Positions 22,043 through 31,715 of a stretch of DNA of 64,000 bases are shown here, in pieces. Positions within the stretch are counted from its first letter, which is position 1, and each line of letters begins with the position of its first letter. Under the pieces are notes generated by a model. It had not been told where the DNA came from, did no database searches, and saw only the letters and a program-made list of their open reading frames with translations. The position numbers and the translations under genes were made by a program. This stretch comes from Exiguobacterium sp. SL-9 (GTDB taxonomy: Bacteria > Bacillota > Bacilli > Exiguobacteriales > Exiguobacteriaceae): assembly GCF_004336985.1 (NCBI RefSeq), contig NZ_SJUO01000001.1, positions 434,001-498,000 on the forward strand, in the 5' to 3' direction.

Positions 22043-23326
22043 TTACACGCCAAATAGTTTTTCCATGAGGCGGCCGAATCCGTTTTTCGTTTCGCGATCG
22101 TCCCGCTCTTCGTCCACTGAGTGGTCGTTTGGCGTCGTGCCGTCCGGTTTCGTGACGGTCACGCGTTCTTCCGGCTTTTCAAGTCGTGATTTCGAGACGT
22201 GATGATCGCTCATAAGCACGTACTTGAGGACGCCGACGGCTGTCGCGTATTTCGGGTGTCTGACGCCAATCGACGAAGGCTGATACAGTCTCGTCGTTTG
22301 ACCCATGACACGAGTCGCTAATTCTTGGATGCCAGGTAAAGCAGCGGCCCCACCGCAGAGAAGATATCCTCCACTGAGCGTCGGGACGCCTACCTTTTGC
22401 ACTCTATTCAACACAAGCGTGAACATTTCCTCTATTCTTGCCTCTAAAACATAACTAATTTCTGTTTGCGGTTCGAACGTGACTTCGCCGTTAATATTCG
22501 TGAACGAGAAGCCCTCGGATGTGTCTGCCATTTCTTCAAGGGCAAGTCCGTATTCTTCCTTCGCTACTTTAGCGTCTTGGTATTTACAGTTTAGCTTGTA
22601 AACCAAGTCACGGGTCATATGATCGCCTCCGACCGGAAGGATATATGAGTAGACGAGATCGCCCCGATAAAAGACAGAGACTGTCGTCTTTTCATGTCCG
22701 ATATCGATCAATCCGATGCCAAGATCGATTTCATCGACCGATGCCGCGCTCATACCGAGTGCTAAGTTGCCGAGAACGAAGCCTTCGAGTTTCAGGCCCG
22801 CTCGTTCGATGGAGCGACGAATGCTATGTAAAATCGTCTTCGAACCAGTTACCATCTTCCCATGCATCTCTAAACGGTAGCCGAGCATTCCGCGGGGATC
22901 GACGACACCTGTCTGTTGATCGACCGTGAACGATGATGGTATGACGTCGATGACACTCATCTCGTCCGGCAAACGCATGACTTGCGCCGAGTTGATGACT
23001 TCGATCACGTCTGTATCCGTGATTTCTTGGTCTTCTCGTTTGACCGACGCGATTCCGTGACATGGGGCGATTTGGATATGTTCCCCTTCAATGGCAACAT
23101 ATACCGACCGAATTTGATCGCCGAGTGCCGCTTCGGCATGCTCGACGGCTTGTTTGATGGCTTGAACCGTCTTATCGATGTCGACGACGGCGCCACGTTT
23201 TACTCCTGCAGACGGGGCACACCCTTCCGCCAAAATATTAAGCGTCCCCCCGAGTAATTCACCCACGACGAGCTTAATTTCTGACGTTCCTATATCCAAT
23301 GCGGCCACATAACCATTCGCTTCCAA
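22043..23326 (-). CDS. ftsA: Cell-division protein FtsA
   Basis: 427 residues. Actin-like membrane anchor of the Z ring. ATPase-fold motifs: AALDIGTSEIKLVVGE (phosphate 1), GLIDIGHEKTTVSVFY (phosphate 2) and GGYLLCGGAAALPG (adenosine). The C-terminal amphipathic targeting helix GFGRLMEKLFGV is at the extreme end after a charged linker. It is separated from divIB by a terminator, so it probably has its own promoter. Confidence 0.97.
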   Translation of the reverse strand: MEANGYVAALDIGTSEIKLVVGELLGGTLNILAEGCAPSAGVKRGAVVDIDKTVQAIKQAVEHAEAALGDQIRSVYVAIEGEHIQIAPCHGIASVKREDQEITDTDVIEVINSAQVMRLPDEMSVIDVIPSSFTVDQQTGVVDPRGMLGYRLEMHGKMVTGSKTILHSIRRSIERAGLKLEGFVLGNLALGMSAASVDEIDLGIGLIDIGHEKTTVSVFYRGDLVYSYILPVGGDHMTRDLVYKLNCKYQDAKVAKEEYGLALEEMADTSEGFSFTNINGEVTFEPQTEISYVLEARIEEMFTLVLNRVQKVGVPTLSGGYLLCGGAAALPGIQELATRVMGQTTRLYQPSSIGVRHPKYATAVGVLKYVLMSDHHVSKSRLEKPEERVTVTKPDGTTPNDHSVDEERDDRETKNGFGRLMEKLFGV

Positions 23327-23384
23327 AAGGGAAACACCTCCGCGCTTTAATTTCTATACTTGAATTCCGTTACATTGTTACAGA

Positions 23385-23450
23385 TATCCAAAAAAATTGT
23401 TAGGTCCGGCAAGATATCTCACGTCTAAGTTTACAACAAATAAGATAGTG
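23385..23450 (-). promoter_or_regulatory. Candidate ftsAZ promoter region
   Basis: Between the divIB terminator and ftsA, the minus strand carries TTGTTG, a 17-base spacer and TATCTT, a possible sigma-A promoter. A second TTGACA occurs near 23487-23492 without a well-spaced -10. The region is AT-rich relative to its neighbours. Confidence 0.4.
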
Positions 23451-23510
23451 AGAAAAGGTAGAATCCTACAAATTAAGCGGTTTTGGGGTGTCAATTCGAT
23501 TACAATCGAT

Positions 23511-23542
23511 AAAAAAACAGCCCTTATGTGTATAAGGACTGT
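23511..23542 (-). terminator. Terminator after divIB
   Basis: ACAGTCCTTAT and ATAAGGGCTGT pair around a 4-base loop (one G-T pair) and are followed by seven T. It isolates the murG-divIB end of the dcw cluster from ftsAZ. Confidence 0.85.
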
Positions 23543-23553
23543 AAAATATCAGA

Positions 23554-24324
23554 TTATTGTTTCTTTTTTTCATACGGAACGAAATAATATCCACCATCCA
23601 TGACGACGGTTCCTTGTTGTCCTTTTGGGATGTTCTCATAAATTTCGCCGTATTTAGACACGGTTTGACTAAGCTTGAACGTCGGTGTTTGAATCGTATT
23701 ACCGTCATTCATATAAATCTCATACTGCGTCGCTTCCCCTTTTTGTTTCGTGAAGACGATTTCCGACATCCGGGCGCGCATCGCGTCATCGACTTGTTCG
23801 AGCTCGTTCGCGATTTTCTCGAGTTCAGCTTTGTCCGTGAATTCGCGCAAGAGCGGACCGTCTTTTAACTTTTCAGGGTCAGTGATGCCGCCAGTCGGAT
23901 GTAGCGAACCGTCGGCAAGTACCGCGACTTCCTCTTCCTCTGTTCGCGAATAGGCAATCATCTTTTCTTCTTCGATATCGATTGTCACGACGTTATACCA
24001 TGACCGGTCGACGGTGACGTCCTTCACCCCAGGCACGGCACGGAGTTCTCGTTCAATCCCGTTCGGTGACACTTGAACGATTTTTGTGGACGTATCGATG
24101 TCCGTCCCGGCGAGTACAAACTCTTCTGTCAACCAAGACAAGCCATTCACGTTCACCGCTTTCACGTCAGATACCGACGTCTGCATATATACGACGAGTG
24201 CGATCAGCACCGCGAATAAGATCAAGATGGTCGACAAGCGTCGGTTCGCTTTTTTACGACGCTGATCTTTCATATACGGGATACGATCTTCTAAACTACG
24301 AACGGTGTTCTGACGTGTCTCCAT
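23554..24324 (-). CDS. divIB: Cell-division protein DivIB (FtsQ)
   Basis: 256 residues. Bitopic divisome protein: a basic cytoplasmic tail, one membrane helix (about residues 31-50), a POTRA domain (VKAVNVNGLSWLTEEFV onward) and a beta domain. Start METRQNTVR at 24324 has AAAAGGAG at 7 bases; an upstream in-frame codon at 24366 has none. Forms the DivIB-FtsL-DivIC subcomplex. Confidence 0.9.
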   Translation of the reverse strand: METRQNTVRSLEDRIPYMKDQRRKKANRRLSTILILFAVLIALVVYMQTSVSDVKAVNVNGLSWLTEEFVLAGTDIDTSTKIVQVSPNGIERELRAVPGVKDVTVDRSWYNVVTIDIEEEKMIAYSRTEEEEVAVLADGSLHPTGGITDPEKLKDGPLLREFTDKAELEKIANELEQVDDAMRARMSEIVFTKQKGEATQYEIYMNDGNTIQTPTFKLSQTVSKYGEIYENIPKGQQGTVVMDGGYYFVPYEKKKQ

Positions 24325-24409
24325 GTCTATTCTCCTTTTATCAGAATTAGGCGGAAATACGCCCACTTCTAAACGTTAAGGGCGAAGCCCCAGTGAAAGT
24401 GGCGGTCGT

Positions 24410-25486
24410 TCAAGCACGGACTTCTTCGACGAGGTCGGCGAGCGACTCTGCGGCGTGCGGGAATCCTAACCGTTTCGAGGCTGCGGCCATCTCATCATGA
24501 TGGGCCAATACATGCCGGATTGAGCGGACGAGCGACTCGCCCGTCAAATCCCCTTCTTTAATCAGTTCGGCCGCACCGCTCTCGACGAGCGCTGAGGCGT
24601 TTTTCGTCTGATGGTCAGCCGTCACGTACGGGCTCGGAATCAAGATGCTCGGTAAACCGAGCGCCGTCAATTCCGAGATGGTCGAGGCACCGGCCCGGGA
24701 CACAACGAGACTTGCACACGCGAGCAGTTCGGGCATGTCGTAAACGTACGGCAACACGTGGACGTTATCGGCTTTCGGCGCTTTCGCCACGACGTTGTCA
24801 TAATGGACGTTCCCGGTCACGTAGAGCACGTTCACCGGTTCGCTCGCAAGCTCCGGGATAGCCTCGATAACCGCCCGGTTGATGGCCTCGGCGCCTCGGC
24901 TACCACCGTAAATCAAGACGATTGGACGTTCATCGATCCCGTATTCGGCCCTTACGGCTGCTTCATTCACCGTCGTCTTCAACACTTCGCTCCCGCGCGG
25001 ATTCCCGATGACACGGACGTTCGCGCCCGGGAACTGTGACTCAGATCCAGCGAACGACAAGGCGACCCGGTCCGCTTTCTTCGATAAGAATTTGTTCGTC
25101 AAGCCTGGGATGCTGTTCTGTTCATGCAGAATCGTCGGAATTCCGAGCTGCTGTGCCGTAAAGACGACCGGTCCTGAGACGAACCCGCCCGTCCCGATGA
25201 CGACGTCCGGTCGGAACGTTTTCATCTCTTTACGTAACGTGAGGACCGATTGGACGAACCAATACGCCGTCTTCACGTTGTCTAACGACAACGACCGTTT
25301 CAGTCCAGCGATTCGAATCGATTTAAACGGCACACCGGCGCGCGGGACGAGGTCGGCCTCGAGGCCGTTCTCGGTGCCGATGTAGAGTACCTCAAGGTTC
25401 GGATGGCGCTGTTTGAGTGTGTCGAGGAGAGCGAGTGCCGGGTAAATATGGCCACCCGTTCCTCCACCAGAAATCATGACTTTCAT
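24410..25486 (-). CDS. murG: UDP-GlcNAc:lipid I N-acetylglucosaminyltransferase
   Basis: 358 residues. Makes lipid II at the inner membrane face. The glycine loop ISGGGTGGHIYPALAL is at residues 5-20, HEQNSIPGLTNK near 122, and the donor-binding segment VVSRAGASTISELTALGLPSILIPSPYV near 258. Overlaps murD by 4 bases. Confidence 0.97.
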   Translation of the reverse strand: MKVMISGGGTGGHIYPALALLDTLKQRHPNLEVLYIGTENGLEADLVPRAGVPFKSIRIAGLKRSLSLDNVKTAYWFVQSVLTLRKEMKTFRPDVVIGTGGFVSGPVVFTAQQLGIPTILHEQNSIPGLTNKFLSKKADRVALSFAGSESQFPGANVRVIGNPRGSEVLKTTVNEAAVRAEYGIDERPIVLIYGGSRGAEAINRAVIEAIPELASEPVNVLYVTGNVHYDNVVAKAPKADNVHVLPYVYDMPELLACASLVVSRAGASTISELTALGLPSILIPSPYVTADHQTKNASALVESGAAELIKEGDLTGESLVRSIRHVLAHHDEMAAASKRLGFPHAAESLADLVEEVRA

Positions 25487-26820
25487 CGGTTGGCCTCCTC
25501 ATAGGCATTCACGAGACGGACGAAATGTTCGCCACGCTCTTCGAACGTCTTATATTGATCCCAGCTCGCACAAGCTGGCGATAATAAAATCACGTCATCG
25601 GTCGCCGACTGTTCGAACGCGAGCGGGACCGCTGCTTCGAGTGTATCGACCGCGAACGACGGAATCTGTTCAGCTTCACCTAACGACTTGAAGCGGTCTG
25701 CCGTCTCACCGTAAGCGACAATCGCTTTGACCCGACCGAGCGCCGGGACGAGAGAAGTAAGGTCGGCACCACGTTCGAGACCGCCGCACACCCAGACAAT
25801 CGGCGCTTCGAATCCGTTCAATGCGGCTTCAGCGGCGACGTTGTTTGTCGCTTTCGAATCGTTATACACTCGGCGGCCAAGCACTCGCCCGAGACTTTCC
25901 GTCCGGTGGGCGACTCCGCCGAACGTTTGAAGCACGCGTTCGATATGCGACTGCGGGATGTCAAATGGTTCGACAAGCAACAACGCCGCCAACACGTTCT
26001 CGACGTTGTGGGCTCCCCCAAGGGCGAGGTCCTCGATGCGGATGATGCGTTGCCCGTGCAATGTGACCCACCCGTCGACGACACAGGCGTCTCCGCTCTC
26101 ATATCCGAACGTCGAGGCATCAAGCTCGGCTGGTACACGCTTCATGACTTCCATGTCGCTGCCTTTGACGACGACTCGATCTGATGCCGACATCTTCCGG
26201 AACAAGTTCCCTTTGGCGTCGGCATATGATTCAAAGTCGCCATGGTAGTCCAAGTGAGCCGGCGAAAGATTCAACAGCGCCGCCGCTCGCGGATGGAACT
26301 GCTCGACGCCCATCAACTGGAAACTCGACAGTTCGATGACGATCAAGTCGTCCCGCTTCGCTTTTGATGCGACTTCGATTGCCGGGAAACCGATATTCCC
26401 TGCCACATGGACAGGTCGACTTCCCCCTTTGAGCAATTCATGGACGAGTGTCGTCGTCGTCGTTTTGCCGTTCGAACCGGTGATGGCGACGAACGTCGCG
26501 TCGGTCGCCAAGTAGGCGAGTTCCACTTCCGTGTAAATTGGGATTTTGCGCGTCATCGCTTCTTGCAATAACGGGATGTGATACGGGATACCCGGGTTTT
26601 TGACGATCATGTCCGCCGTGTCGAGTAATTCGAGCGGATGGGCCCCGAAAACGCCGTTGATGCCGAGCGCTTCGATTTTCATCCGTTCTTCCGTTGACGG
26701 TTCGCTCCCGGTGTTAATGGTCACGTTCGCACCGACATTTCTTAAGTAAGCGGCGGCCGCGATTCCGCTCCGTGCCGCACCGAGTACGAGAACTCGTTTA
26801 TCGTTCCACTGTTGTTGCAT
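25483..26820 (-). CDS. murD: UDP-MurNAc-L-alanine:D-glutamate ligase
   Basis: About 445 residues. Adds D-Glu to UDP-MurNAc-L-Ala. The ATP-binding motif AITGSNGKTTTTTLV is near residue 115, with the Mur-ligase His and the SKATN motif (DSKATNNVAAEAAL) further on. Start chosen at MQQQWNDKR (GGTGGA upstream); an ATG four codons earlier at 26832 is possible. Lies between mraY and murG as in other dcw clusters. Confidence 0.95.
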   Translation of the reverse strand: MQQQWNDKRVLVLGAARSGIAAAAYLRNVGANVTINTGSEPSTEERMKIEALGINGVFGAHPLELLDTADMIVKNPGIPYHIPLLQEAMTRKIPIYTEVELAYLATDATFVAITGSNGKTTTTTLVHELLKGGSRPVHVAGNIGFPAIEVASKAKRDDLIVIELSSFQLMGVEQFHPRAAALLNLSPAHLDYHGDFESYADAKGNLFRKMSASDRVVVKGSDMEVMKRVPAELDASTFGYESGDACVVDGWVTLHGQRIIRIEDLALGGAHNVENVLAALLLVEPFDIPQSHIERVLQTFGGVAHRTESLGRVLGRRVYNDSKATNNVAAEAALNGFEAPIVWVCGGLERGADLTSLVPALGRVKAIVAYGETADRFKSLGEAEQIPSFAVDTLEAAVPLAFEQSATDDVILLSPACASWDQYKTFEERGEHFVRLVNAYEEANR

Positions 26821-26835
26821 GTCTTCCACCATCCA

Positions 26836-27795
26836 TTACATAAGTAGTAACGACAAGACTGCCGTGATCAAACTAATTCCACCGAACGTCAAGACGATAC
26901 GCCACTCCGACCATCCGACCATTTCGAAATGGTGATGAATCGGGCTCATTTTGAAAATCCGCTTGCCCGTCGTCTTGAACGAGAGCACTTGCAAGATGAC
27001 GCTGAGCGTCTCGATGACGAAGATGATGCCGACAAAGACGAGCAAGAGCTCGAGTTTGAGCATAAGGGCGAGACCTGCGACCGCACCACCGAGCGCGAGC
27101 GATCCCGTGTCACCCATGAAAATCTTCGCCGGGTATTTATTAAAGACGAGGAAACCGAGCAAGGCACCGACCGCACTGAAAGCGAACCAAGCGATGCCCG
27201 CTTCGTCTTGTCCGAGGGCATAAATCCCAAAGAAAGCAAACGTCGGGATGGCCGAGAACGAGACGAGCCCGTCGAGTCCGTCCGTCAAGTTGACCGCGTT
27301 CGAGAAGCCGACGAGCCAGAAGATGACGATGGCGACATAGAACCAGCCCGTATCAAACGCAATCGAAGTGAACGGGATTTGAATCGTCGTGTCGAGCTCT
27401 CCACCGAGTGAGAGGAACCAAACGAACAGGACAGAGACGACGATTTGACCAATCAATTTTTGAAGCGACGTCAAACCGAGGTTGCGCTTGTTGACGACTT
27501 TAATGTAGTCGTCGAGGAAGCCGATCACCCCGAAGGCGAGCGTCACGAACAAGAGCGTGCCAAACCCAGCGACGGCTTCACCGAAAACGACCGAGACGAG
27601 AAAGCCGATGATGAGGGCGAGCAAGATGACGATTCCACCCATCGTCGGGGTACCTGATTTCTTTTGATGCCAACCCGGACCTTCGTCACGGATTTCTTGG
27701 CCAAACTTTAAGTTGCGCAGTGCCGGGATGGCCCGCGGCATGACGACCAATACGGTCAATAATGAACTGATTAAGACGATTAAACTGATTAGCAT
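26836..27795 (-). CDS. mraY: Phospho-MurNAc-pentapeptide translocase
   Basis: 319 residues, about ten membrane helices. Transfers phospho-MurNAc-pentapeptide to undecaprenyl phosphate to give lipid I. Signature segments: KSGTPTMGGIVI, GFLDDYIKVVNKRN (catalytic Asp pair), NLTDGLDGL, and the C-terminal SPIHHHFEM. Confidence 0.97.
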   Translation of the reverse strand: MLISLIVLISSLLTVLVVMPRAIPALRNLKFGQEIRDEGPGWHQKKSGTPTMGGIVILLALIIGFLVSVVFGEAVAGFGTLLFVTLAFGVIGFLDDYIKVVNKRNLGLTSLQKLIGQIVVSVLFVWFLSLGGELDTTIQIPFTSIAFDTGWFYVAIVIFWLVGFSNAVNLTDGLDGLVSFSAIPTFAFFGIYALGQDEAGIAWFAFSAVGALLGFLVFNKYPAKIFMGDTGSLALGGAVAGLALMLKLELLLVFVGIIFVIETLSVILQVLSFKTTGKRIFKMSPIHHHFEMVGWSEWRIVLTFGGISLITAVLSLLLM

Positions 27796-27816
27796 GTTCG
27801 TACCTCACTACTCTCT

Positions 27817-29124
27817 TTATTGAACTAAGCGCTCGAGCGCCAGTCCTCGCGATGCTTTTAACAATATCACAGTCTGGGGGCGTTGATAACTGCCGAGAAG
27901 TGCTTTCGCTTCCTCGACCGTCGGTACCGTTGTCACGTTCACACGTGGGTCGGTGATGCCGTCCGCAATCCATTTCGCTTTCTCTCCGATGAGCAGGCAA
28001 TCCGTGATCGGGGCCGTGATGACGTGTCCGACACTTTCATGTTGCGTGAATTCGTCCGCTCCAAGCTCATACATATCTCCAAGGACGAGGACACGTCGCG
28101 TGAACCCTTCGAGCGTTTTCATCGTCTCGATCGCGGCGATCATCGACGTCGGGCTGGCGTTGTAAGCGTCATTGATCAAGTGCGCATCGCCGAACATCCG
28201 CTTCTCCATCCGCATCGACGTCAATTGCACTCGGTCAAGACCGCGTTGGATCGTGTCGTGCCCCAAACCAAACTTGAGACCGCAGGCAATCGCGTAGGCG
28301 GCGTTACGGATTTGATGGGCGCCGAGCACTTTCAATTCATACAACTCGTGATTATAACGGAAAATCGAAGCGTCAAACGTTGCTTCCACGACCTCGAGCT
28401 TCCCGTCAGCCGTCGCTTCGTATCCGACACGGTAACCACCCGCCTCACGGAGGAGTGGCTCGTCGGCATCGACGATCAAGGTACCGTCCGGCTTCAGACC
28501 GGCTGTGATCTCGAGCTTCGCTTTCGCAATCCCCTCACGACCACCGACTTGTTCCCCGTGTGATTCTCCGATGTTTGTGACGAAAGCGATATCTGGTTTA
28601 GCAAGTTTCGACAACAACTCGATTTGACCGAATCCGTTCATCCCCATCTCGAGGACGGCAACTTCCGTATCACGCGGCATCCGGAGCACAGTGAGCGGCA
28701 GGCCGACGTCCGAGTTGAAATTGCCGGCCGTCTTGTGTGTCTTGAACATCTCGCCGAGCACAACGGCAATCATGTCTTTCGTAGACGTCTTGCCGTTCGA
28801 CCCAGTGATGGCGACGACTTTCGGATTGATTTCCGCCAAATAGCGGGCAGCCGCCTCCTGAAGCGCTTGAAGCGGTGATGCGACTGGAATGGCGACAACT
28901 CCTTCCGGTAGCGGCCGATTTTGTTCCCAAAACGTCACGATCGCACCTTGTTTGATGGCAGCCTCGATGTAATCATGTCCATCGACGCGTGCCCCGATGA
29001 TTGGGACGAACAAGCCGTCGGCGTTGTCGTCTCGGGAGTCGGTCGCGACATGGCGTACCTCACGTGTATCATCGATCTCCATCCCGAACCAAGATGCGAG
29101 TGTTTGAATCGTCAATTGTTCCAT
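27817..29124 (-). CDS. murF: UDP-MurNAc-tripeptide:D-Ala-D-Ala ligase
   Basis: 435 residues. Adds D-Ala-D-Ala to complete the pentapeptide. MurF rather than MurE: ITGSNGKTSTKDMI near residue 107, TAGNFNSDVGLPLTVLRM, LEMGMNGFGQIELLS and NIGESH are MurF motifs, and the MurE specificity motif DNPR is absent. Start at 29124 has AGGAGG at 8 bases. In Bacillus the equivalent dcw position is occupied by murE. Confidence 0.95.
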   Translation of the reverse strand: MEQLTIQTLASWFGMEIDDTREVRHVATDSRDDNADGLFVPIIGARVDGHDYIEAAIKQGAIVTFWEQNRPLPEGVVAIPVASPLQALQEAAARYLAEINPKVVAITGSNGKTSTKDMIAVVLGEMFKTHKTAGNFNSDVGLPLTVLRMPRDTEVAVLEMGMNGFGQIELLSKLAKPDIAFVTNIGESHGEQVGGREGIAKAKLEITAGLKPDGTLIVDADEPLLREAGGYRVGYEATADGKLEVVEATFDASIFRYNHELYELKVLGAHQIRNAAYAIACGLKFGLGHDTIQRGLDRVQLTSMRMEKRMFGDAHLINDAYNASPTSMIAAIETMKTLEGFTRRVLVLGDMYELGADEFTQHESVGHVITAPITDCLLIGEKAKWIADGITDPRVNVTTVPTVEEAKALLGSYQRPQTVILLKASRGLALERLVQ

Positions 29125-29145
29125 AACCATTTCCTCCTGTGACAA

Positions 29146-29170
29146 AGGAAAAGAGAGCCGAGGCCCTCTT
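29146..29170 (-). terminator. Internal terminator-like hairpin between pbpB and murF
   Basis: AAGAGGGCC and GGCTCTCTT form a 9-bp stem (one G-T pair) with a 2-base loop, followed by TTCCTTT. It lies inside the otherwise continuous division cluster and may attenuate transcription from pbpB into murF. Confidence 0.6.
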
Positions 29171-29182
29171 CATCCCTTTGCG

Positions 29183-31330
29183 TTAGTTCGACGGTGACTG
29201 GAGTTTCACTTTTAACGTTGCTCCGGTCTTGACAGGCTTGTCTTTCCCGATTGACTGGGACGTGACGAAGCCGGTACCGTCTATTTCTAAATTCAATTGG
29301 TAAAGCGTCGCTAACCGTTTCACATCACGGAGCGACCAGCCTTTTAACACCGGCATCTTGAACGACTCATCCGTCTTCAACAGCAACCGCTCGCCGACGA
29401 CGTACGGTTGACCCTCGACCGGACTTTGCGCGATGACCGTTTCACCACTGCCGAGTGATACCGGCGTGAATGCTGCCGCTTTAGCTGCCTTCACGGCCTC
29501 GGCGCGACCTTGGTCGACGAACGATGCCGTCGTTTTGGTCGAGGCATCAATCGATTTCGCTTGCTTGTCTGGCTCGACGCTCCGATAACGGAGCGCGACG
29601 TCCATCACATCTTTGAATAACGGTGCCATGATTCGAGGTCCCGTTGTCGACGAGTCACTGTTCGGCCGGTCGACGGCGATATACATGACGAGTTCCGGGT
29701 CGTCCTCCGGCGCCATACCGACGAACGAATGAATATATTGTCCGCTCAAGTACTTCCCGTTTTCCGCGATTTGCGCGGTCCCGGTTTTCCCGATGACACG
29801 GTAGTTGTCGAGGGCATACAATTGCCCCGTCCCGACGTCGCTGTTGACGACACCGTCGAGCGCTTCCCGCGTTTGTTTTGCCGCCTCGGCCGTAATCGGT
29901 TGTCCGACGACTTTCGGATTCGTCGTCCGAATCGTCTCGCCTGTCTCACGATTGACGACTTTTTTAATGACGTGAGGTTGCTTCATCGTCCCATCCGTCG
30001 CGATGGCCGACGTCGCTTGCAAGATTTGCATCGGTGTGACGGCTGTCGATTGGCCCCATGCCGTAATCAAAACGTTAAGCGGACTTTCGAAATCAAATTG
30101 GCTGTTGACCTCGCCTGGTAAGTCCACGCCTGTACGCTGATCGAACTTGAACGCTTTGAAATAATCCTCGTAGCGACTAAGCCCGAGCCGTTCGTTCGCC
30201 AGAATCGAGAACGCGACGTTCGACGAATGCCAGACGCCTTCTACCATAGGAATCGTACCCCATCCGGTAATGTTGTAATCATTGAACACGGTCTTGCCAT
30301 ACTTATATGAACCCGACTTGTACAGCTCGTTTGGGTTATAGACACCTTCATTGATGGCGGCAGCCAACGTGAAAATTTTCATCGTCGACCCCGGCTCGAA
30401 GCGGGACGATACCGAAAAGTTGCTGTACGAGCTGATTTCGCGCGTGTTCGGATCGAACGACGGGCGGTCCGACAAGGCGATGATTTCGCCGGTCTTCGGA
30501 TCCATAATGATTGCCGTCGCATTCTTCGGCTTATACTCTTTATACAGTTCTTCCATCTTCGTATCGAGTAGCTGTTGAATGCGGTGATCGATTGTCAGTT
30601 GGACGTCCGCACCGTCTTCCGGATCGACTTTTAATTGCTCATCACTTGAGACGAGTTGACGGCCGGCCAAGTCTTTTTCGAATCGGTACAGCCCGTACGA
30701 CTCGCTCAAGACGTCATTGAGTGATTTTTCAATCCCAAGTTCCCCGACAAGTTCGATTCGTCCGTTCTGGTCAATCTTTTGAGCATAGCCGACGACGCTC
30801 GATGCGAACACTTTGTTCGGATAGTAGCGCTTCGGCTCTTCGACGAACGTGATTCCGGGAATCTCGAACGCTTCAATCTCTTCTTTTTGTTCGACTGTCA
30901 AATCACGACCCGGCACGCCGAACTCGATTTGCCCGCGATCTTTGTTTTGCTCGAGCCGCTTCAAAATATCAGCCTCGGTCATCGGGAGGACGGTCGCAAG
31001 TTGTTTCGCGGCCTCAGGAAACGCTTCGGGCATGAGCGTCTTGTTCTTGACCCGCTCGCCGCCGAGCTTCAACACAGCCACGACTCGATACGACGGAATG
31101 TTGATGGCGATCGGCTGTCCGAACCGGTCATAAATCTCGCCCCGTTCCGCTTTTAACGTACTAACCGCCTTCCAGCGCTCTTCCTCAGCGAAAGCGAGCA
31201 TGTTCTCGCCTTTGTACGTCTGAAAGACGGACAAATAAAGGAACCATCCGACAAAAAATAAAAAGAGTGGTGTGAAGCAAACGATCGCCACCCACGCCAC
31301 TCTTTTTTTACTCTGTTGTAGAGAATTCAT
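29183..31330 (-). CDS. pbpB: Division-specific penicillin-binding protein 2B (FtsI-type) with PASTA domains
   Basis: 715 residues. Class B transpeptidase for septal peptidoglycan. One membrane anchor (about residues 11-36), a dimerisation domain, then the transpeptidase domain with STMK at 315-318, SSN at 369-371 and KTG at 515-517. The C-terminus (about 580-715) carries two PASTA-like repeats, including MPVLKGWSLRDVKRLATLY. Overlaps ftsL by one base. No spoVD paralogue follows. Confidence 0.94.
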   Translation of the reverse strand: MNSLQQSKKRVAWVAIVCFTPLFLFFVGWFLYLSVFQTYKGENMLAFAEEERWKAVSTLKAERGEIYDRFGQPIAINIPSYRVVAVLKLGGERVKNKTLMPEAFPEAAKQLATVLPMTEADILKRLEQNKDRGQIEFGVPGRDLTVEQKEEIEAFEIPGITFVEEPKRYYPNKVFASSVVGYAQKIDQNGRIELVGELGIEKSLNDVLSESYGLYRFEKDLAGRQLVSSDEQLKVDPEDGADVQLTIDHRIQQLLDTKMEELYKEYKPKNATAIIMDPKTGEIIALSDRPSFDPNTREISSYSNFSVSSRFEPGSTMKIFTLAAAINEGVYNPNELYKSGSYKYGKTVFNDYNITGWGTIPMVEGVWHSSNVAFSILANERLGLSRYEDYFKAFKFDQRTGVDLPGEVNSQFDFESPLNVLITAWGQSTAVTPMQILQATSAIATDGTMKQPHVIKKVVNRETGETIRTTNPKVVGQPITAEAAKQTREALDGVVNSDVGTGQLYALDNYRVIGKTGTAQIAENGKYLSGQYIHSFVGMAPEDDPELVMYIAVDRPNSDSSTTGPRIMAPLFKDVMDVALRYRSVEPDKQAKSIDASTKTTASFVDQGRAEAVKAAKAAAFTPVSLGSGETVIAQSPVEGQPYVVGERLLLKTDESFKMPVLKGWSLRDVKRLATLYQLNLEIDGTGFVTSQSIGKDKPVKTGATLKVKLQSPSN

Positions 31331-31692
31331 CAGTCAATCACCTTGACGTTGTTCTCATTGAATTGCATTCCGAGCTTTTCAGCAATCGCATAGATTCTCT
31401 CAGGTGAGCTTAGTTGGGCGATCTCATACTTCAATTCTTCGTTCTCTTTCGCGATCGTATTCGTCTCTTGTGTGATCAGAGACGTGTCGCGCATGATGTT
31501 ATACGCTTCATTATGTTTCGATACCGTGATGCCACCGAACAAGACAACTGAACAAATCATGGTCGGGTACAAGATGGATTCGAACAAGGTCAACGTACGT
31601 CGTTTTGGAGCCGGTATTGGTCGTTCTTGCGGAATCGGATTGCGATTCGGCGAAATTTGAGGCTGCAGAGCCTTGCGAGCAGCTTCTGGCAT
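31330..31692 (-). CDS. ftsL: Cell-division protein FtsL
   Basis: 120 residues. Short proline-rich cytoplasmic tail, one membrane helix (about 40-56) and a heptad-patterned coiled coil (about 62-95). The tail ends in the SSPERIYAIAEKLGM motif seen in FtsL proteins. Position between rsmH and pbpB is diagnostic. Confidence 0.9.
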   Translation of the reverse strand: MPEAARKALQPQISPNRNPIPQERPIPAPKRRTLTLFESILYPTMICSVVLFGGITVSKHNEAYNIMRDTSLITQETNTIAKENEELKYEIAQLSSPERIYAIAEKLGMQFNENNVKVID

Positions 31693-31715
31693 CAGGTATC
31701 CCTCCTACGTACAGT

